A DNA stretch of 64,000 nucleotides from Hydra vulgaris (lineage: Eukaryota; Cnidaria; Hydrozoa; Anthoathecata; Hydridae): positions 22,997,501 to 23,061,500 of the forward strand of contig NC_088932.1 in the NCBI RefSeq assembly GCF_038396675.1, in the 5' to 3' direction. Positions 50,551 to 63,030 of this stretch are shown one piece after another. The translations under genes were made by a program, and so were the position numbers. Each line of letters opens with the position of its first letter. The stretch's first letter is position 1. The notes beneath the pieces were generated by a model. The model was not told where the DNA came from and ran no database searches. It saw nothing but the letters and a program-made list of their open reading frames with translations.

Positions 50551-50710
50551 CTGTTACACTATTACCAGCCAAAGTTGGTTTGTTACTTGTTAAATACTTG
50601 TTTGTACACCTCATAATTTAAGAGCACTATACAGTGCTCTTAAATTATGAGGTGTACAAACAAGTATTTAACAAGTAACAAACTGACTTTAGCTGGTAAT
50701 AGTGTAACAG
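50551..50710. repeat. 160-bp near-perfect palindrome
   Basis: Two 80-bp arms meet at about 50630 (AGAGCACTAT/ACAGTGCTCT) with about four mismatches. Outer ends CTGTTACACTATTACCAGC. No spacer and no coding content. Confidence 0.9.
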
Positions 50711-51739
50711 TTGCACTAAACAAATAATTTACTAATTTAATGAAGTATTTTAAAATTGTTAATTAAGTATACAAATTAGACAAATGAATAATTATCAGCA
50801 ACTAGATGCATTTTTTTTCTCCCATGAAACAGACAAAATATTTGTTACTTTATTACCTCTTTGACTTTTTTTGATAAGATTATGTTTATGATATGATTAA
50901 AATAATTATGTGCACATTTAGTAAATATCAAATCAACAAAATACTAGAGACAGAATAATAACAGGAAGAAAATAACTGTTTAAATTAAAAATAAAAATGG
51001 AGAAAAACTTTTCTATTTATTTCCAGTTTTCTATGTGTTAAATAAATGAGTCGTGCAGTTTTTTATTGAATGAATGTATGTAGTTTCTTAGATTTTTATA
51101 ATATTTTTTGAACCAAATTTACCAGTAATCATCAATAAAATTACCAATAATAAAATTATACATTTTTAAAATTGATTTACCTGTAAACCAGTTAAGTGAT
51201 TGTCCATAAATTATGCAACGCAAAATATTTTTAAAAAACAGAAGTAGGATATGTTAAGCTTTTTTATGTGGCAGTTTTCATTAAACTTAATAGGCTAGTT
51301 TTCTTTTTTAATTAAATTAAGACTTTGCAAGGGAAAACTTTTAATCTTTTTTGTTTTGTTTATTGTAAAAGTTTGTGTTATGTAATTTATTGACAATCCC
51401 TAGCTGGTGTTGCAACTCCTAGTAATGGAGATAAAACACATATAAAAAAAGATTCGGAAAAAATTTGGTTTTCCTTTATTTTAGTTTTTTTTAATGAATT
51501 TACACGTTTTCAGCTTTTTAATAGAACATACTGGGTGTTTGATTAAAAAAATTCACCCACCTAAATATATTGTTTATTTTTTTATGTTATTAGTTTATGT
51601 TTTTCATAGTTTTGGCATTGGTGATCAAGCACATAGATTGTATTAGTATTCTTAGGAATACTAATACAAAATATTTTTATTAGATTATATACAAAGTTTT
51701 TGAAAAAAATTAGCATTTATATATGATTTTTTGAAATTA
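50711..51739. other. No gene seen
   Basis: AT-rich noncoding sequence; nothing supported. Confidence 0.5.
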
Positions 51740-53560
51740 ATTATAATGATGATCCTCATCATTATTCTAGCGCCTTTGTTTTGTCTCTTCTACAGATTGA
51801 ACGTTTCTCATAATGCTGTTCCTCCAATTTATATAACCTTGAGCATCTTCTGTCCTTACCTGTCACTTTTTAAGTGTTGCATTGTACAACCTGCAATGCA
51901 CCTTTTAAGTTTTTATTCTTCTACTCTTTACCTACTAATAACTAATCATTTTATGCTCTATATTCCTAAACTCTTTAATCTTCCCTGATACGCTGTATTA
52001 GATAGACTGTCTACTTCTAATCTCTAAAAATTCTTGTTTATTTTTTTGTTTTTCAAAGTCAGACCTACCACATTTAAATAACCCACACACACCTTACTCA
52101 TGCCCTTGATGCTTTTTCTGCTCCTGCAGCTGTACCAATTGTATCTTTGAGATGACAAAATTTATCATTACCCTGTTTTTTTATCTATTATTTCTTTTTT
52201 GCCTTTTTTTCTGCACTCAAAACCGACTATCTTATAAGAACATTGAAACACTACATCTCTTTAGCTCTAACTCTTTTCTACACTCTCCACTTGGTCGCTT
52301 CCTTGTATTTTCTTTCTAGCTCATTCTTTACTTGACATCTTTTTAACACCATTCCTTCCAACACTGATCTCTTAGTATAAGTTTTTCTTCTGATTTTGCA
52401 ATCAAGCACAAATAAACTAGAATAGGTCTCATGGTAAACCTATTCTAAACTCTTTAGAGCTTAACAATAAAAAGCAAAGGACTGAGTTCTGAACCCTGAT
52501 GGCACACCAACCTTTATTCCAAAAATTTTACTCTCATTAATTTGTTTTGATTGATATTGTCATATTTTTATAAAAAGCTATAATATCATAAATATCACGC
52601 CTGTTGTCCCCTTCTCTGACCTAAAAACAAACAGTATTTTACTGATAAATACGCTGCTTCTTATGTTGTTATATGTTCTTGCAATAGTTCTTTCTAAAAC
52701 CTTCATTACTTAATCAAGCAGGTTTAGAGAGTCATATTGCATTTACAAATTTTTACCGTCCAATTTTTTTATTTTCATTTAACATCCTTTTTGCAGTTGT
52801 ACTTTACAACAGTAAAAAAGTTTTGCAAGCATGATATGGTTGCGTACCTTAAAAGTATAATATTTAGAACAGCCATGGCTTGGTTTTATGCGTACAATCA
52901 TTTGGGATTATATATTTGTACAATTTCATTGCAAAGATCTAACACCTAATGAACATCCACATCCATGAAGCTTTCAAAAACTACCTTAATACACTAAAAG
53001 GATTATCAGACTTGCCTAACTGAGCCTTTTGAATATCTTTCCTTTCCCTTGTTTGTTTCCCTTTACTACTTGTTATCAACTCTGCTGGTCTTCTAACCTT
53101 ATTTACCTTTCTTGATCCTATTAAACTCTTTATTTAGCAAATTTTCAAAATGAACTGTCCAACTTGTTTTTACTTAAACTTCATTTGTAAGTATTTTTTC
53201 AATTAGCCCTTTAATACAACCTTTAACAAAATCTATATTTTTTGTAATTATTTGCTTTACAAATCTAGATTCTCCATTCATTTTATTCATCTAGCATCTC
53301 ACCTCATCCTTCTGCTTGTTTGACGGAACTTTGTATACATCTTGTTTTGCCTTATGCTTAGACTCACCATGCAAGAACATGTCGTATGCATTCACAGATT
53401 CTTTCCACATTTTATAAAATTTGCTAATTTTTGCTACAATTTTAGTCAAGTATTCATTCAACTGCTGCGATTCTTTGTGTTGTTGATGAACTTATGTTCG
53501 TTGTTTTTTTTTATTGCTTTTGCAAGCGCGATATAATTGTCAACTTTTAAATTATTATAA
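51740..53560 (-). pseudogene. LINE reverse transcriptase with Cys-rich tail, heavily decayed
   Basis: Minus-strand pieces, upstream to downstream: VKTSWTVHFENLLNKEFN (about 53150), a segment near 52720-52950 that resembles the fingers region, then KVGV and HQGSELSPLLFIVKL (about 52470-52520), which is RT motif 4 in two frames, LIAKSEEKLILRDQCWKE (about 52380) and CRKELELKRCSV (about 52270), the start of a Cys-rich C-terminal region. The order fits a LINE type common in cnidarians whose RT ends in a zinc-finger-like domain (RTE/BovB-like or related). The catalytic YADD is not readable. Frameshifts and stops occur every few tens of codons. Confidence 0.5.
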
Positions 53561-56111
53561 TGTAAAGGTTAGCAATCATATCAGGCTTGCAAAACTTTTT
53601 CACTGTTGTAAAGAACAACTGCAAAAAATAAGTTTATTTCATTACTGGAGTCTCTTGACCATTTACTAAGGATTTTAAGGTATCTTTTATATTGCTCTTA
53701 TTTCAACACAAAACTTTATTTGTATTACTAATACTTTTTTTTGTATTATTATTAATTAGAATAAATATTTTTAATCATTAATGGACCTGTTTTGGTACCT
53801 TTGGCCTGATACGGTCGCTTAAAAAAACACTAAAAAAAATTTTTTTTGTTTGTTTTTATTTTATTGAAAGAAAACAATTTCTGTTTCAAATGTAGTATTA
53901 CATAACTAATTTATATTTATTTTTGCTAGTTGTTTTTTTCTTTAGAACAATTCGATGGATTTGAAAGTTATTCCATGCCATGACTTGTTTATAACTGTTA
54001 TTTAGTAATTAACCGAATGTCAGTTTGAAAAAAGTTTTGATTGCTGCAGTAATCGTTACTTCTCATACAAGGTAATATTAGTGGCAATGTTTTCTCGGTA
54101 CAAATCGCTGCTGGGAATTCCTTATTGGTCCGATATTATTTTCAAATTATTGCAGTTCATTTACAACCTCGACAATCGCAATCAGTTTGTCATCTTCATT
54201 CTATGGTTGAAGTTACTTAAGAAACAGACACTTTTAATCCTTAAATAGTTTCGTTTTAAATAGCAAGTTGTTGTTCTTATTTTTACTTTTTTTTCAAACT
54301 TTCTAAGTTTTCGAACGAGTTATTGCAAATCCAAGAATTAACTTAATTAACCCGTTTTATTTTATTATATATAATTGAGTCTGGTGATATTATTTCTATC
54401 AAGTAAAATTTATTATGTAAAAATAAACCTGACTTTTTATTGGTTGTTGTTATTTTTGTATTTAAATATTTTTAAAAATTAGCCTTTTAATCTAAAAAAA
54501 AACGTTAGAAGCCTAATAAAACTTTTTTTTTCATATTATACCGAACTGGTCTGCAAACTTTCTTAAGATAATTTAATCCGTATGTATAATTTATATAATA
54601 ATATATAACCCGTAAATAATTTACTGGACTTACTCTGTTATGTAATTCCGCGTTAATTTTACGAACGCCTCACCCAGTTTAAAAATAAGAGGCAACTCTC
54701 TTGAAAATTATTACACTACCACCACCTTTAAGTTTGTGACTTCAAACTAAATTTTACTTTCTGTAAACATAAGTTTTTAACTCGAAATAAAGAGCTTTCC
54801 AAAAAACTTTACTTTGTTCCATTATGCAATTATTTAAATAAAATCATTATATTTAAATAAAAACTAGAAAAAATATTGAGCTAATTGAGTTTATTATTTT
54901 CAAAACAAATTATATTGTCAAAGGAGGTTCTAAGTTATGGAATACTTTATTTGGTGCTGTGGCTAGTGGTCCGGCCCCCAAAATCTGTGATTAAGAACCT
55001 AAAACTAAAAAACAACTTAATATTAAGCATTTTTTTAAAAATATTTTAAATTTCGAAAAGCTCCCACTAAATTGTGGCAAAGAGCCGTTTAACTTGCTGT
55101 GCTTTCCCAATTGGGGGCATGGAGGAGCCTGGTTACTCTGACTTTATTAAACAGTCACCTAAAAAAATGTTCTTCTCTTTTTCTATTAATAAATTTAACG
55201 AAAACTTTTTACCGACGTAATTTAAGCCGAAGCGTTATCGCAATCTGCGATAATTGGATAATAAATCGGGGGTTAACTTTTATAGAAAAGTTGAGTGCGA
55301 TTTTTTATCGCATTATCAAAAAAAGTCGCTTTTCTTCTAACTGCTAATGCAGTAACGCCAATTGTTAATGTAAAAAAAATAGATTCTTTTTAAGCTTTTC
55401 ATTTCTTTTAAACTTTCTTTAGCTTATCTTATAAACGAAAAGAATAGTTATCTTAACTATTCATGCATATAACTTTTAAATGTAACAGTAATTTTAGTTT
55501 TTAACATTTTAATATTTGTAAGACACGCTTTACAATAAAAAAGCACGTCTCGGCGTAGCAAAAAGACAAATGAACATTTCAGAAAAACTTTAAGGCACTT
55601 TATTACTAAAATGAGTCAAGCACTAATTTGTGTTATCTGTGGTTAGATACAAGTTCCCTTGAGAAATCACATAAAAAAAAAAGTTCCCATAAAAAATCTC
55701 ATGACAGTTGATTTTAGAATCGCCTTAAGTCACTGACTTGTGGTTTTTCTTACTTCAGACGACCGATAGATTTTACATGAAGCACTAAACATCTGCAGAA
55801 GTCCAGTTAAAGCATAAATTTATATCAAAATTTTTTGTAAAAAATGGTGGTTGTGGAAAAACTGAATATCTTTTTTTAGTGAAATGATTTATGCAAACCC
55901 TATCGGACAAACCCGGAGTATAATACATTAAAATACATATGTGCAAACAGATTTTTATTTTTTCGCTTTTGTTTTATCAAAACATCATGTCTCAAAAATA
56001 ACATTTTAACAGTCAAAACTCACACATTTTCCGCCATTGGATTTTCTGCTAGAAAAATAAAAAGTTTTTCTTTTATATCTCATTTTCAACCTCTCCATTG
56101 CATTTATAAAA

Positions 56112-56137
56112 GCAGCCGTGGTGCAGTATTTAGAACC
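56112..56137 (+). repeat. Candidate SINE head, second copy
   Basis: GCAGCCGTGGTGCAGTATTTAG then AACC, about 85 percent like 34620-34644. A GGTTC that could belong to a B box lies about 60 bp downstream. Confidence 0.35.
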
Positions 56138-57288
56138 TTCGAGGTTAGAAGTAAAACTAATCATTGCTTCTTTTAATAAAAAGAGGTTCAGGGGGAAATT
56201 TCAAGTTACTTAGAATTAATCATGCTTTACTCACTATATTGAGAATTAATATAACATTCTTTCCGAGTTTAATTCACTTTTTAGTATATAAATCTACGTT
56301 TTACACATCCGTTACTCAAGAATTACTTTTATTGTATGACAGTGTAAAAATAAAATAAATAATATCTTTAGAGTGGAGGGCATAAGGCCACAATTATAAT
56401 ATATAAGAAACTGAAATGCTTTCTTGTTATAAAACGTATTTTATCCGTAAAATCTTTTACTTGGTTAAGTGGTTAATAAATAGTTTGTTTAAAAATTCTG
56501 CATAAAATGTCAGAACCAACATTCCAAAATTGAGAAACATCTGAACAAGAGCGGCCTGCGTATCACTTTTAAATAATGAAAAATAACATAAACAGTATAG
56601 TTGAAAATAAGTTTATAATAGTAATTAACTCCTAATATTAGGAGTTTTGATTGATTTTTAAGGCTTTTAAAATCATAAACTATTACATTTAAATAAGATA
56701 TAAAACTTCTTCTATTTGTAGTAAAAAACATTAACTTGCTTTAGTTTGGATGTAATTTATCAAGCAGAAAGCAGTGCCTGCAACATCAAGCAACAGAAAT
56801 AACAATATAACTTTCGGGGCTTCCCAAGGCTTGACCGTAGGATAGTTTTTTACTTTTTTTTTAATTTCTTGGAAATGAAACGAAGTAACTTTTTTTTCTG
56901 ATGACCAACTTTTAATCCCATAAAAATATGGTTAAAGCCTTGGGTTTACAGAAAAATTTTATTTTCAAAAACGGGCGTTGACTTTTTATCTACCATAATA
57001 AAAAATATCTATATTATTTCAATTTTATAAAACAATAACCTATCACTACGTTAGAATTATCTCGTTCTATCTCCTTATTTTTGAGTTTTGAGATAAAGCG
57101 ATTTGAAAAAGAAAGACTTTAGAAGACGGGATATAAAATTTTTTGTACAACTATGTTTTCTCCATAACTTTTTTACTTACAACTTAGGTTTCAATACAGT
57201 AGAAAAACATTCTAAAGTACACAACACTATCAGTAAATTAATTTTTTCAAAAAATGGAGGTAGAACAAGATAATTCTTTTATCGCGAT

Positions 57289-57342
57289 ATGTTTAACCAT
57301 GGCCTACTTTATTTATAAATAAAGTAGGCCATGGTTTAACAT
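57289..57342. repeat. 54-bp palindrome, no spacer
   Basis: Arms of 27 bp (ATGTTTAACCATGGCCTACT start) with one mismatch, meeting at TTTATAAA. Confidence 0.9.
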
Positions 57343-58913
57343 AGATAACTTTAATTTTTATAAAAAGCTGCCTTCTGTAATGATTAGACAGAGCTCAATA
57401 GTAACTCTTCAAAACTGTTATTTTTTTATTATGCTTTTGCTATTTATACTATTCAGTCAATTCAGAAATAACTATCAAAACTATTTATACATTCTCTAAA
57501 TATTGAATTTCAAAGATTGAATTAGTGACTTAAGAATAATTACCCAGTAATGACACATTTTCAAATCTGAAATTAGAACAGCAAAACCATTTTTGCATAG
57601 TTATTTAATTTTATTATTTTACATAAATAAAAAATAAAATATATATGGTAGACATATTTTATTTTTATCAAAAAAAGACTTTGGTAGTCTATAATTGTTA
57701 TTTTTTTAATTATTATTTTTCAACTTTAAAGTTCAATTACCTCAAAATATAAAAATACCCATAGAGAACAAACAGCTATTCATAAAATAGGTTGCGCTGC
57801 AGAAGTGAGGGGGAAGGCGTAACGATTTTGCGTAATTAATGTAATTAATTTAATATTTTAAAATATTATACTAAAATTAAGATTTATAATTAAATAAAAA
57901 AATTACAGACAATCAAAGTCTTTGGATGAAAATGAATATTAAAAGAAATAAAAAATCAGTTTTTGTGTACTTTTGAAGCATGTTATTTAGACAAGCCTTA
58001 TGTCTACCTTATATGTTTTTTCGTTTATTAAGTCTTAAATAGCTAATATAAAATAATAAAAGGAAATAACCATTCAAAAATTGAAATACTTCACATGTAT
58101 TCTTTATAAATATAGTAGATAAAAGATCAATACAAATTTTTTCAAAACTAAAATTTTGCTGTAAACCCAGGGCTTACAGTACTACGAGGTGACACAGATT
58201 GCTCTAATTGTCTAGAACTCCGTTTTTGAGTTAGATTTTGAGACTTATTTATTTATTGTTACTATTTTTTTCACAAGAAAACGTTGATTAGTTTTCCTGA
58301 TAATTTTAGTTATTAGACCGCATCTTGTTTTTGTTGATTTTTTATTTTTTTTAACTTGAGTTTAAACTAGTTTAAAGAATAATAAAGTATAATTTTAATC
58401 AATATATAGTTATTTTGAACATAATATACAATAATCACTTTGTAAAGGGTTAGTGATAAGATCAGTACGATCTTCTTGAAGTCCTTCCTGTACTATTTTA
58501 ATTTTAATTTCCGTTATACTTAGGTTCACGAAACTTGTAAATAATAAACTTACGGCGAAATACGGAAAAATAAAAGGATTTGCTACTTAATTTCTCATGA
58601 ATATATTTGTATTCTAGGTACTTAACCAAATAAAGATTTAAAATTAAAAAAAATAATTTTATAATCATAGGTTTGATTGAAAACAAAGATCAAAAATAAC
58701 ATAAAAATCATTTTTCCTTTTTTTGAAGCGTGGTATTTATACAAAAGAAAAAAAATTTATCATTTTTTTGTTGCTTTCCAAATATATCAAGTTTATGATG
58801 TCAAGCTATTGGTTTAAATTTCCAAACATTCTTTTAAATTTTATTTTACCATAAAAAAAAATTTAAAATTTGTTTTAACATATCAATGTTCAAACTAATT
58901 TTATTTTATCATA

Positions 58914-59060
58914 GTCGGGCTGGGCACTCCAGACAAACAAGAAACTCCCGGCCCTTGCTCTGTCCGGCACGATAATTGACAACGATTGCCCCTTCCGACG
59001 AGTCTTTTCTTCTGAATTATGCCATTCTTTTTCGAATTTTTTCCTGTCCTCGTCAAAGCT
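58914..59060. other. GC-richer island of unknown nature
   Basis: From AGTCGGGCTGGGCACTCCAG to about CTCGTCAAAGCTCGAG the base composition rises well above the surroundings (CTCCCGGCCCTTGCTCTGTC inside). No reading frame or tRNA fold that I can recognise. Remnant of a foreign repeat is one possibility. Confidence 0.4.
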
Positions 59061-59346
59061 CGAGTCTTTATTTTATTGATGTGCTAACTAGTGTTTTTCA
59101 TTAGATGCATCATATGAAACTTTTATGATCATAAAAACATTGTAACTATTTTTAAGAATCAACAACAATTGTTGACAGTTTTGCATGTTGGAAATTCTCT
59201 ATTAAATAAACCCATATTTTCACTTCGAATAATTTAGTAACTATATTAAACTTAACTATTTCAAATAAACATTGACCAATATAAAACAAAATAATTAATA
59301 GACATTCGTTTTAAAATGGTATATTAAAACTACACTAATGGTGTTT

Positions 59347-59407
59347 TGAAATCAAGTATCACATTTTTGAGGAATTGTGATATTGAAATCAAGTATCACA
59401 ATTCCTC
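59347..59407. repeat. Direct repeat plus hairpin
   Basis: GAAATCAAGTATCACA occurs at 59347 and 59386. GAGGAATTGTGATA (59370-59383) pairs with TATCACAATTCCTC (59394-59407). Confidence 0.8.
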
Positions 59408-59414
59408 GTCAAAT

Positions 59415-59620
59415 AGGGACGATTTCTTATGGGCACAAACCTTAATTACAAAATCATAGCAAACCGCAATCATCTAATTTGAAATATAGATTAGTTTATT
59501 GCATAGTTTATTATACTTAAATTAAGTATAGTTTTATTTAATAAAGAAAATGGACCTTCAAAAAACCTACCCTAATGTAAGTGTCTAAATAAAGCACACA
59601 CATTTGTTGTGACATCTGTA
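59415..59620. repeat. Second copy of the 45281-45480 repeat segment
   Basis: Begins GGGACGATTTCTTATGGGCA, i.e. a variant of the array motif followed by the shared GGGCAC segment. Only one motif is present here, against nine at 45094-45280. Confidence 0.6.
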
Positions 59621-59641
59621 TATATACTAATATCTTGTTAC

Positions 59642-59643
<2 letters not shown>

Positions 59644-59722
<79 letters not shown>
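59644..59722. repeat. (TA)n microsatellite
   Basis: Pure TA run. Confidence 0.95.
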
Positions 59723-59727
<5 letters not shown>

Positions 59728-59834
59728 TATGTATCTTACTTTTACTCTAGATCCCTTAAATACACAAATCATTATTTTATGTGTTAATAACATGTTATTA
59801 GTATAGTATGTAAAGTATGTAAGTTTATTTGTAG

Positions 59835-59954
59835 TAAAACTAGTTGTTATATTTAAGAGAAGACGTAAAAGTTCACCATCAGTTCAAGAAAAAATCTATG
59901 ATGTTAGTTATAAAGAGGAGGATTTTCAAAAGATTTTCATTGATAATGTAATTG
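59835..59954 (+). CDS. Candidate exon preceding the SET domain
   Basis: A 120-nt open stretch bounded by TTTATTTGTAG before and a strong donor ATTG|GTAAGT after. It reads KLVVIFKRRRKSSPSVQEK, then YKEEDFQKIFIDNVIG. The end FIDNVIG resembles the opening of SET domains (…I-x-x-x-x-G-[KR]-G-V-F). The next exon would have to supply GVF and the middle of the SET fold; I find none before 61303. Membership in the same gene as 61303-62037 is inference from motif, strand and order. Confidence 0.5.
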
Positions 59955-60012
59955 GTAAGTTACTTATTTAGATTATAAAGGTTAAGTTAATAAAGCAATT
60001 ATAATTCGTGCC

Positions 60013-60106
60013 CCACCCCAACCTATCAGTATATATATACATATATATATATATAGATTTACTCCCAGCATGTGTAGATATACTCACTGCATGTTCTCCC
60101 TAATAG
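60013..60106. repeat. Short copy of the palindrome-cluster repeat
   Basis: CACCCCAACCTATCAG on the left, TGTGTAGATATACTCACTGC and then ATGTTCTCCCTAATAGT on the right, matching in order the edges of 46167-46475. The long inner palindromes are absent and replaced by a short (TA)n. Confidence 0.65.
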
Positions 60107-60189
60107 TGATTTAATGTACATACAGAGATATCTGTCGTCCCTTAAAAAATGTGTGAAATCAAATTGCAGATCTAACTAACTACACTTTC

Positions 60190-60191
60190 TA

Positions 60192-60274
<83 letters not shown>

Positions 60275-60304
60275 ATATTATATATATATATTATATATAT
60301 ATAT

Positions 60305-60392
<88 letters not shown>
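60190..60392. repeat. (TA)n microsatellite with TTATAT variants
   Basis: TA run with several ATTATA interruptions near 60262-60310. Confidence 0.95.
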
Positions 60393-60403
<11 letters not shown>

Positions 60404-60481
60404 GTATTTCATACCTATATATACTTTGTGATTTAACAAATCATATGATTTTTAAAGGATTTGCTTAGGGCCAAAAATAAA

Positions 60482-60543
60482 GTCCTTGGCCTTGGCTTTG
60501 AAACTCTTGGACTTGGTCTTGAAACTCTTGGTCTTGGCCTTGC
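60482..60543. repeat. 24-bp imperfect tandem repeat
   Basis: CTTGGCCTTGGCTTTGAAACT, CTTGGACTTGGTCTTGAAACT and CTTGGTCTTGGCCTTG follow one another. It lies between the two candidate gene parts and shows no splice-bounded frame. Confidence 0.75.
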
Positions 60544-61302
60544 TATAATTGTTAACAACTGTGGTCATTGCTATATTTGATGATTTTAAAATCAAAGTTG
60601 TTCCTAAATCTTAAATGTTTCAACATTTTTTAAAGGAGTGAGTTTATTAATATTATTCATTCTTTTTTTTTTAAACAGTTAACAAATTCATATTAAAGAA
60701 AAAACAAAATTTAAATTATATATAGTATCAATGAGTGTTAACCTTTTAACAGTCCCTTCCAAAATATTTTGCATAGTTAAAGTGGTTTCCAAATTCCCTT
60801 TTTTAATGTTAGGCAAAAAAGACATTTAAATGACATTTAATTTAAATTTTTTTAAAAGGATTCAGTCTTTTTAGTTTGAAAAAATTTGAAACCAGAGTTA
60901 TTAGAGTTAGGAATTGAATATATGAGTTGAATATACAGATTCAATACAGATTATAGCATCTGTTTGTTAACAAAAGATATAATGTTTATTACAGATTACT
61001 TGACCAGAATAACAAACTATGCACTTATAACAGATAATGAGCTTTCATCTATGTTGTTGTTAACTGTATTAAATATTAGAATACTACTAATCACCTAATA
61101 AAAAATTACTTTAGGTCATTAATCTACAAAGACCTTATCACAGACCACTATTGAAGTGCATTAAATCAGGAAGTTCATTTTTCCTAACCAGTGTTGCTTA
61201 TGTATTAAAATTAAAACTTAGTAAAAGTTGATCATTACTTTGATATATTTATAACTTGATATTGTTTAATTTTCTTTTACAACTTCATTTATCTTTAATT
61301 AG

Positions 61303-62037
61303 CATTGATGCTACAGACTCACAATGTTTGGGACGTTACATTAATGATGCTCCTGAAAAATTTTCAAATTGCTTGCCAAGGACATGCATCATAGATGGCA
61401 AAGAAAGTCTCATGTTATTTGCTAAAAAGTATATCCCGAAAGATACAGAGCTTCGTTATAATTATGGAGATGGCTCTAATCAATGTTGGAGAAAAAATGT
61501 AAATTATTTATTCTTTATATTTAAATTTATTTAGTATTTATATTGCAAATACATATTCAACAAAATTCATTAGGCATTAGGTAAAAAAATAACAAAAAAA
61601 AACACTTACAAATTTTAAAAATTACCAGGTTTACCACATAAATATTAAAAAATTTAAAACAATGTTTTAAATTTTTCAATATTTATGTGGTAAACCTGGT
61701 ACTTGGTAAATATTAAATAGATCTTTAAACCTGGTAGTTTTGTAAATATTAAATAGATGTTTATTGTTTTCTAAATATAAAAATTTAATTTAAAAAAAAT
61801 AAAAAAATTCTATAAATAAAAAAACAAAAACAAAAAAAATTGTACTACTTTTTTTAATATAATAACTTTATTTGTTTTGAAATAAAATCGCAATTAGTTT
61901 CCTCACTTCCGCATAAAACAAGTTTTATGGTTCTGGTCACAACAGTAAAATATATTATTCTTTTTTGTTTTTATTTTTAGAAAAAGTATTTGCAACCTTT
62001 CACTATTGATGATGTTAAAGCATATTTACACGGAAAG
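61303..62037 (+). CDS. KMT5A-like SET-domain lysine methyltransferase, two exons
   Basis: Exon 61303-61498 follows TCTTTAATTAG and ends AAAAAAT|GTAAAT. It encodes IDATDSQCLGRYINDAPEKF, SNCLPRT, SLMLFAKKYIPKDTELRYNY and GD, the C-terminal half of a SET domain: the GRYIN block stands for the cofactor-binding RFxNH motif and ELRYNYGD for the catalytic ELxYDYG block, with Asn in place of the usual Asp. Exon 61981-62037 follows TTTTTATTTTTAG, joins in phase, and reads KKYLQPFTIDDVKAYLHGK before AAAG|GTTTGT. SET proteins methylate lysines on histones or other targets. NDAP instead of NHS fits the multicopy KMT5A-like subgroup known from cnidarians and fish. The N-terminal half of the SET fold and the last exon are not visible. 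Confidence 0.75.
61623..61701. repeat. 79-bp foldback in SET-gene intron
   Basis: TACCAGGTTTACCACATAAA returns inverted at 61682-61701, with arms of about 39 bp. Downstream, GTAAATATTAAATAGAT is directly repeated (61706 and 61742). Confidence 0.85.
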
Positions 62038-62117
62038 GTTTGTTTCATTAAATTAAATAGTTTACATTATAAGTTGTATATTTAAAATTAATAGGTTATA
62101 TTACAATATTTGATATT

Positions 62118-62290
62118 ACTGTAAACTCCTGCTATCTGAAACTATTGATAACTCAAACTACTAGTAGCTTGAAGTGTTATCACATTCCTGTTACTAACAC
62201 TAACTCTCACTAACACTTTTCTATAAAAATCACTTGATAACTTAAACCCCCAATAAATCAAATATTTGCCAAGTTCAATTATATATGTTC
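62118..62290. repeat. Candidate pogo/Tigger-like MITE remnant
   Basis: TTACTGTAAACTCCTGCTAT is followed by repeated AACT/ATAACTCAAACTA words and later AATCACTTGATAACTTAAAC, the style of pogo-group termini. No clear opposite end. Confidence 0.35.
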
Positions 62291-62968
62291 TTATAGCTGG
62301 AAATTCTGCTTTAAAATTCAAACTTTAGAGCAAAAATAAATAAAAATCTTAATGAAAGTGCTTAATTTTCATTCATTTAATTAAATTTGATTAATTTTCT
62401 CAATATCAATTGAAAAAAGCATTGCTTCAAAACTGAGAGAAAATGACCTTTGGACATTTACTAAATGCAGAAAAAAGTTATCAATAAAAGTACTAAATGC
62501 AGCTCTATGCCACACTGCAAAATCCTTTAAAAAACTATTGACTTATTGATTTATAGGACTATTATATAGGCTATTTGAAAATTAAATTGTATTTATATTA
62601 TGCAGAAATGTCTTTGTGTAATTAATGTCTTTGTGTAATTAACAAAATATTAAATTTTAAGCTATAAACATATTTTTATGACTATTTTGTGTATTTCATG
62701 TTGCAAAATGATTATATTTTATATAAATTTAAAGTTTATATTTGTATTGTTTGTATTTCAAATAAAATTTGAAATAAAACAAGTTTTACTTGAAAAAAAA
62801 AATAATAATTTGGGCTTATAATTTGATCAGGACTGTATATATTATCTTGAGTATTTATTGGTTAAAAAAAAAAGGAGTTTTCATCAAGGTAAGATATACT
62901 TTTAAATTCAATTATTCATTCATTCATTCAATATTTGTATTTTATTCTACTCTTACATACTTACTAAA
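62291..62968. other. No gene seen
   Basis: AT-rich sequence downstream of the second SET exon; a further exon is expected but none is supported. Confidence 0.4.
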
Positions 62969-62987
62969 TGAAAGTTATTTATAAATA

Positions 62988-63030
<43 letters not shown>

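Larger units (their letters stand above)
53561..58913. other. No gene seen; a few repeat scraps
   Basis: The longest gene-free stretch of the window. It contains a tRNA-like A box (56112-56137), a 54-bp palindrome (57289-57342) and a segment at 57801-57836 (GAAGTGAGGGGGAAGGCGTAACG start) resembling the G-rich edge of the MITE at 41799-42651. Short frames such as 55099-55347 show no motif. Confidence 0.5.

Noticed and set aside
53561-58913. Host genes in the long gap
   Set aside because: No frame with domain motifs or convincing paired splice sites was found; left as noncoding.
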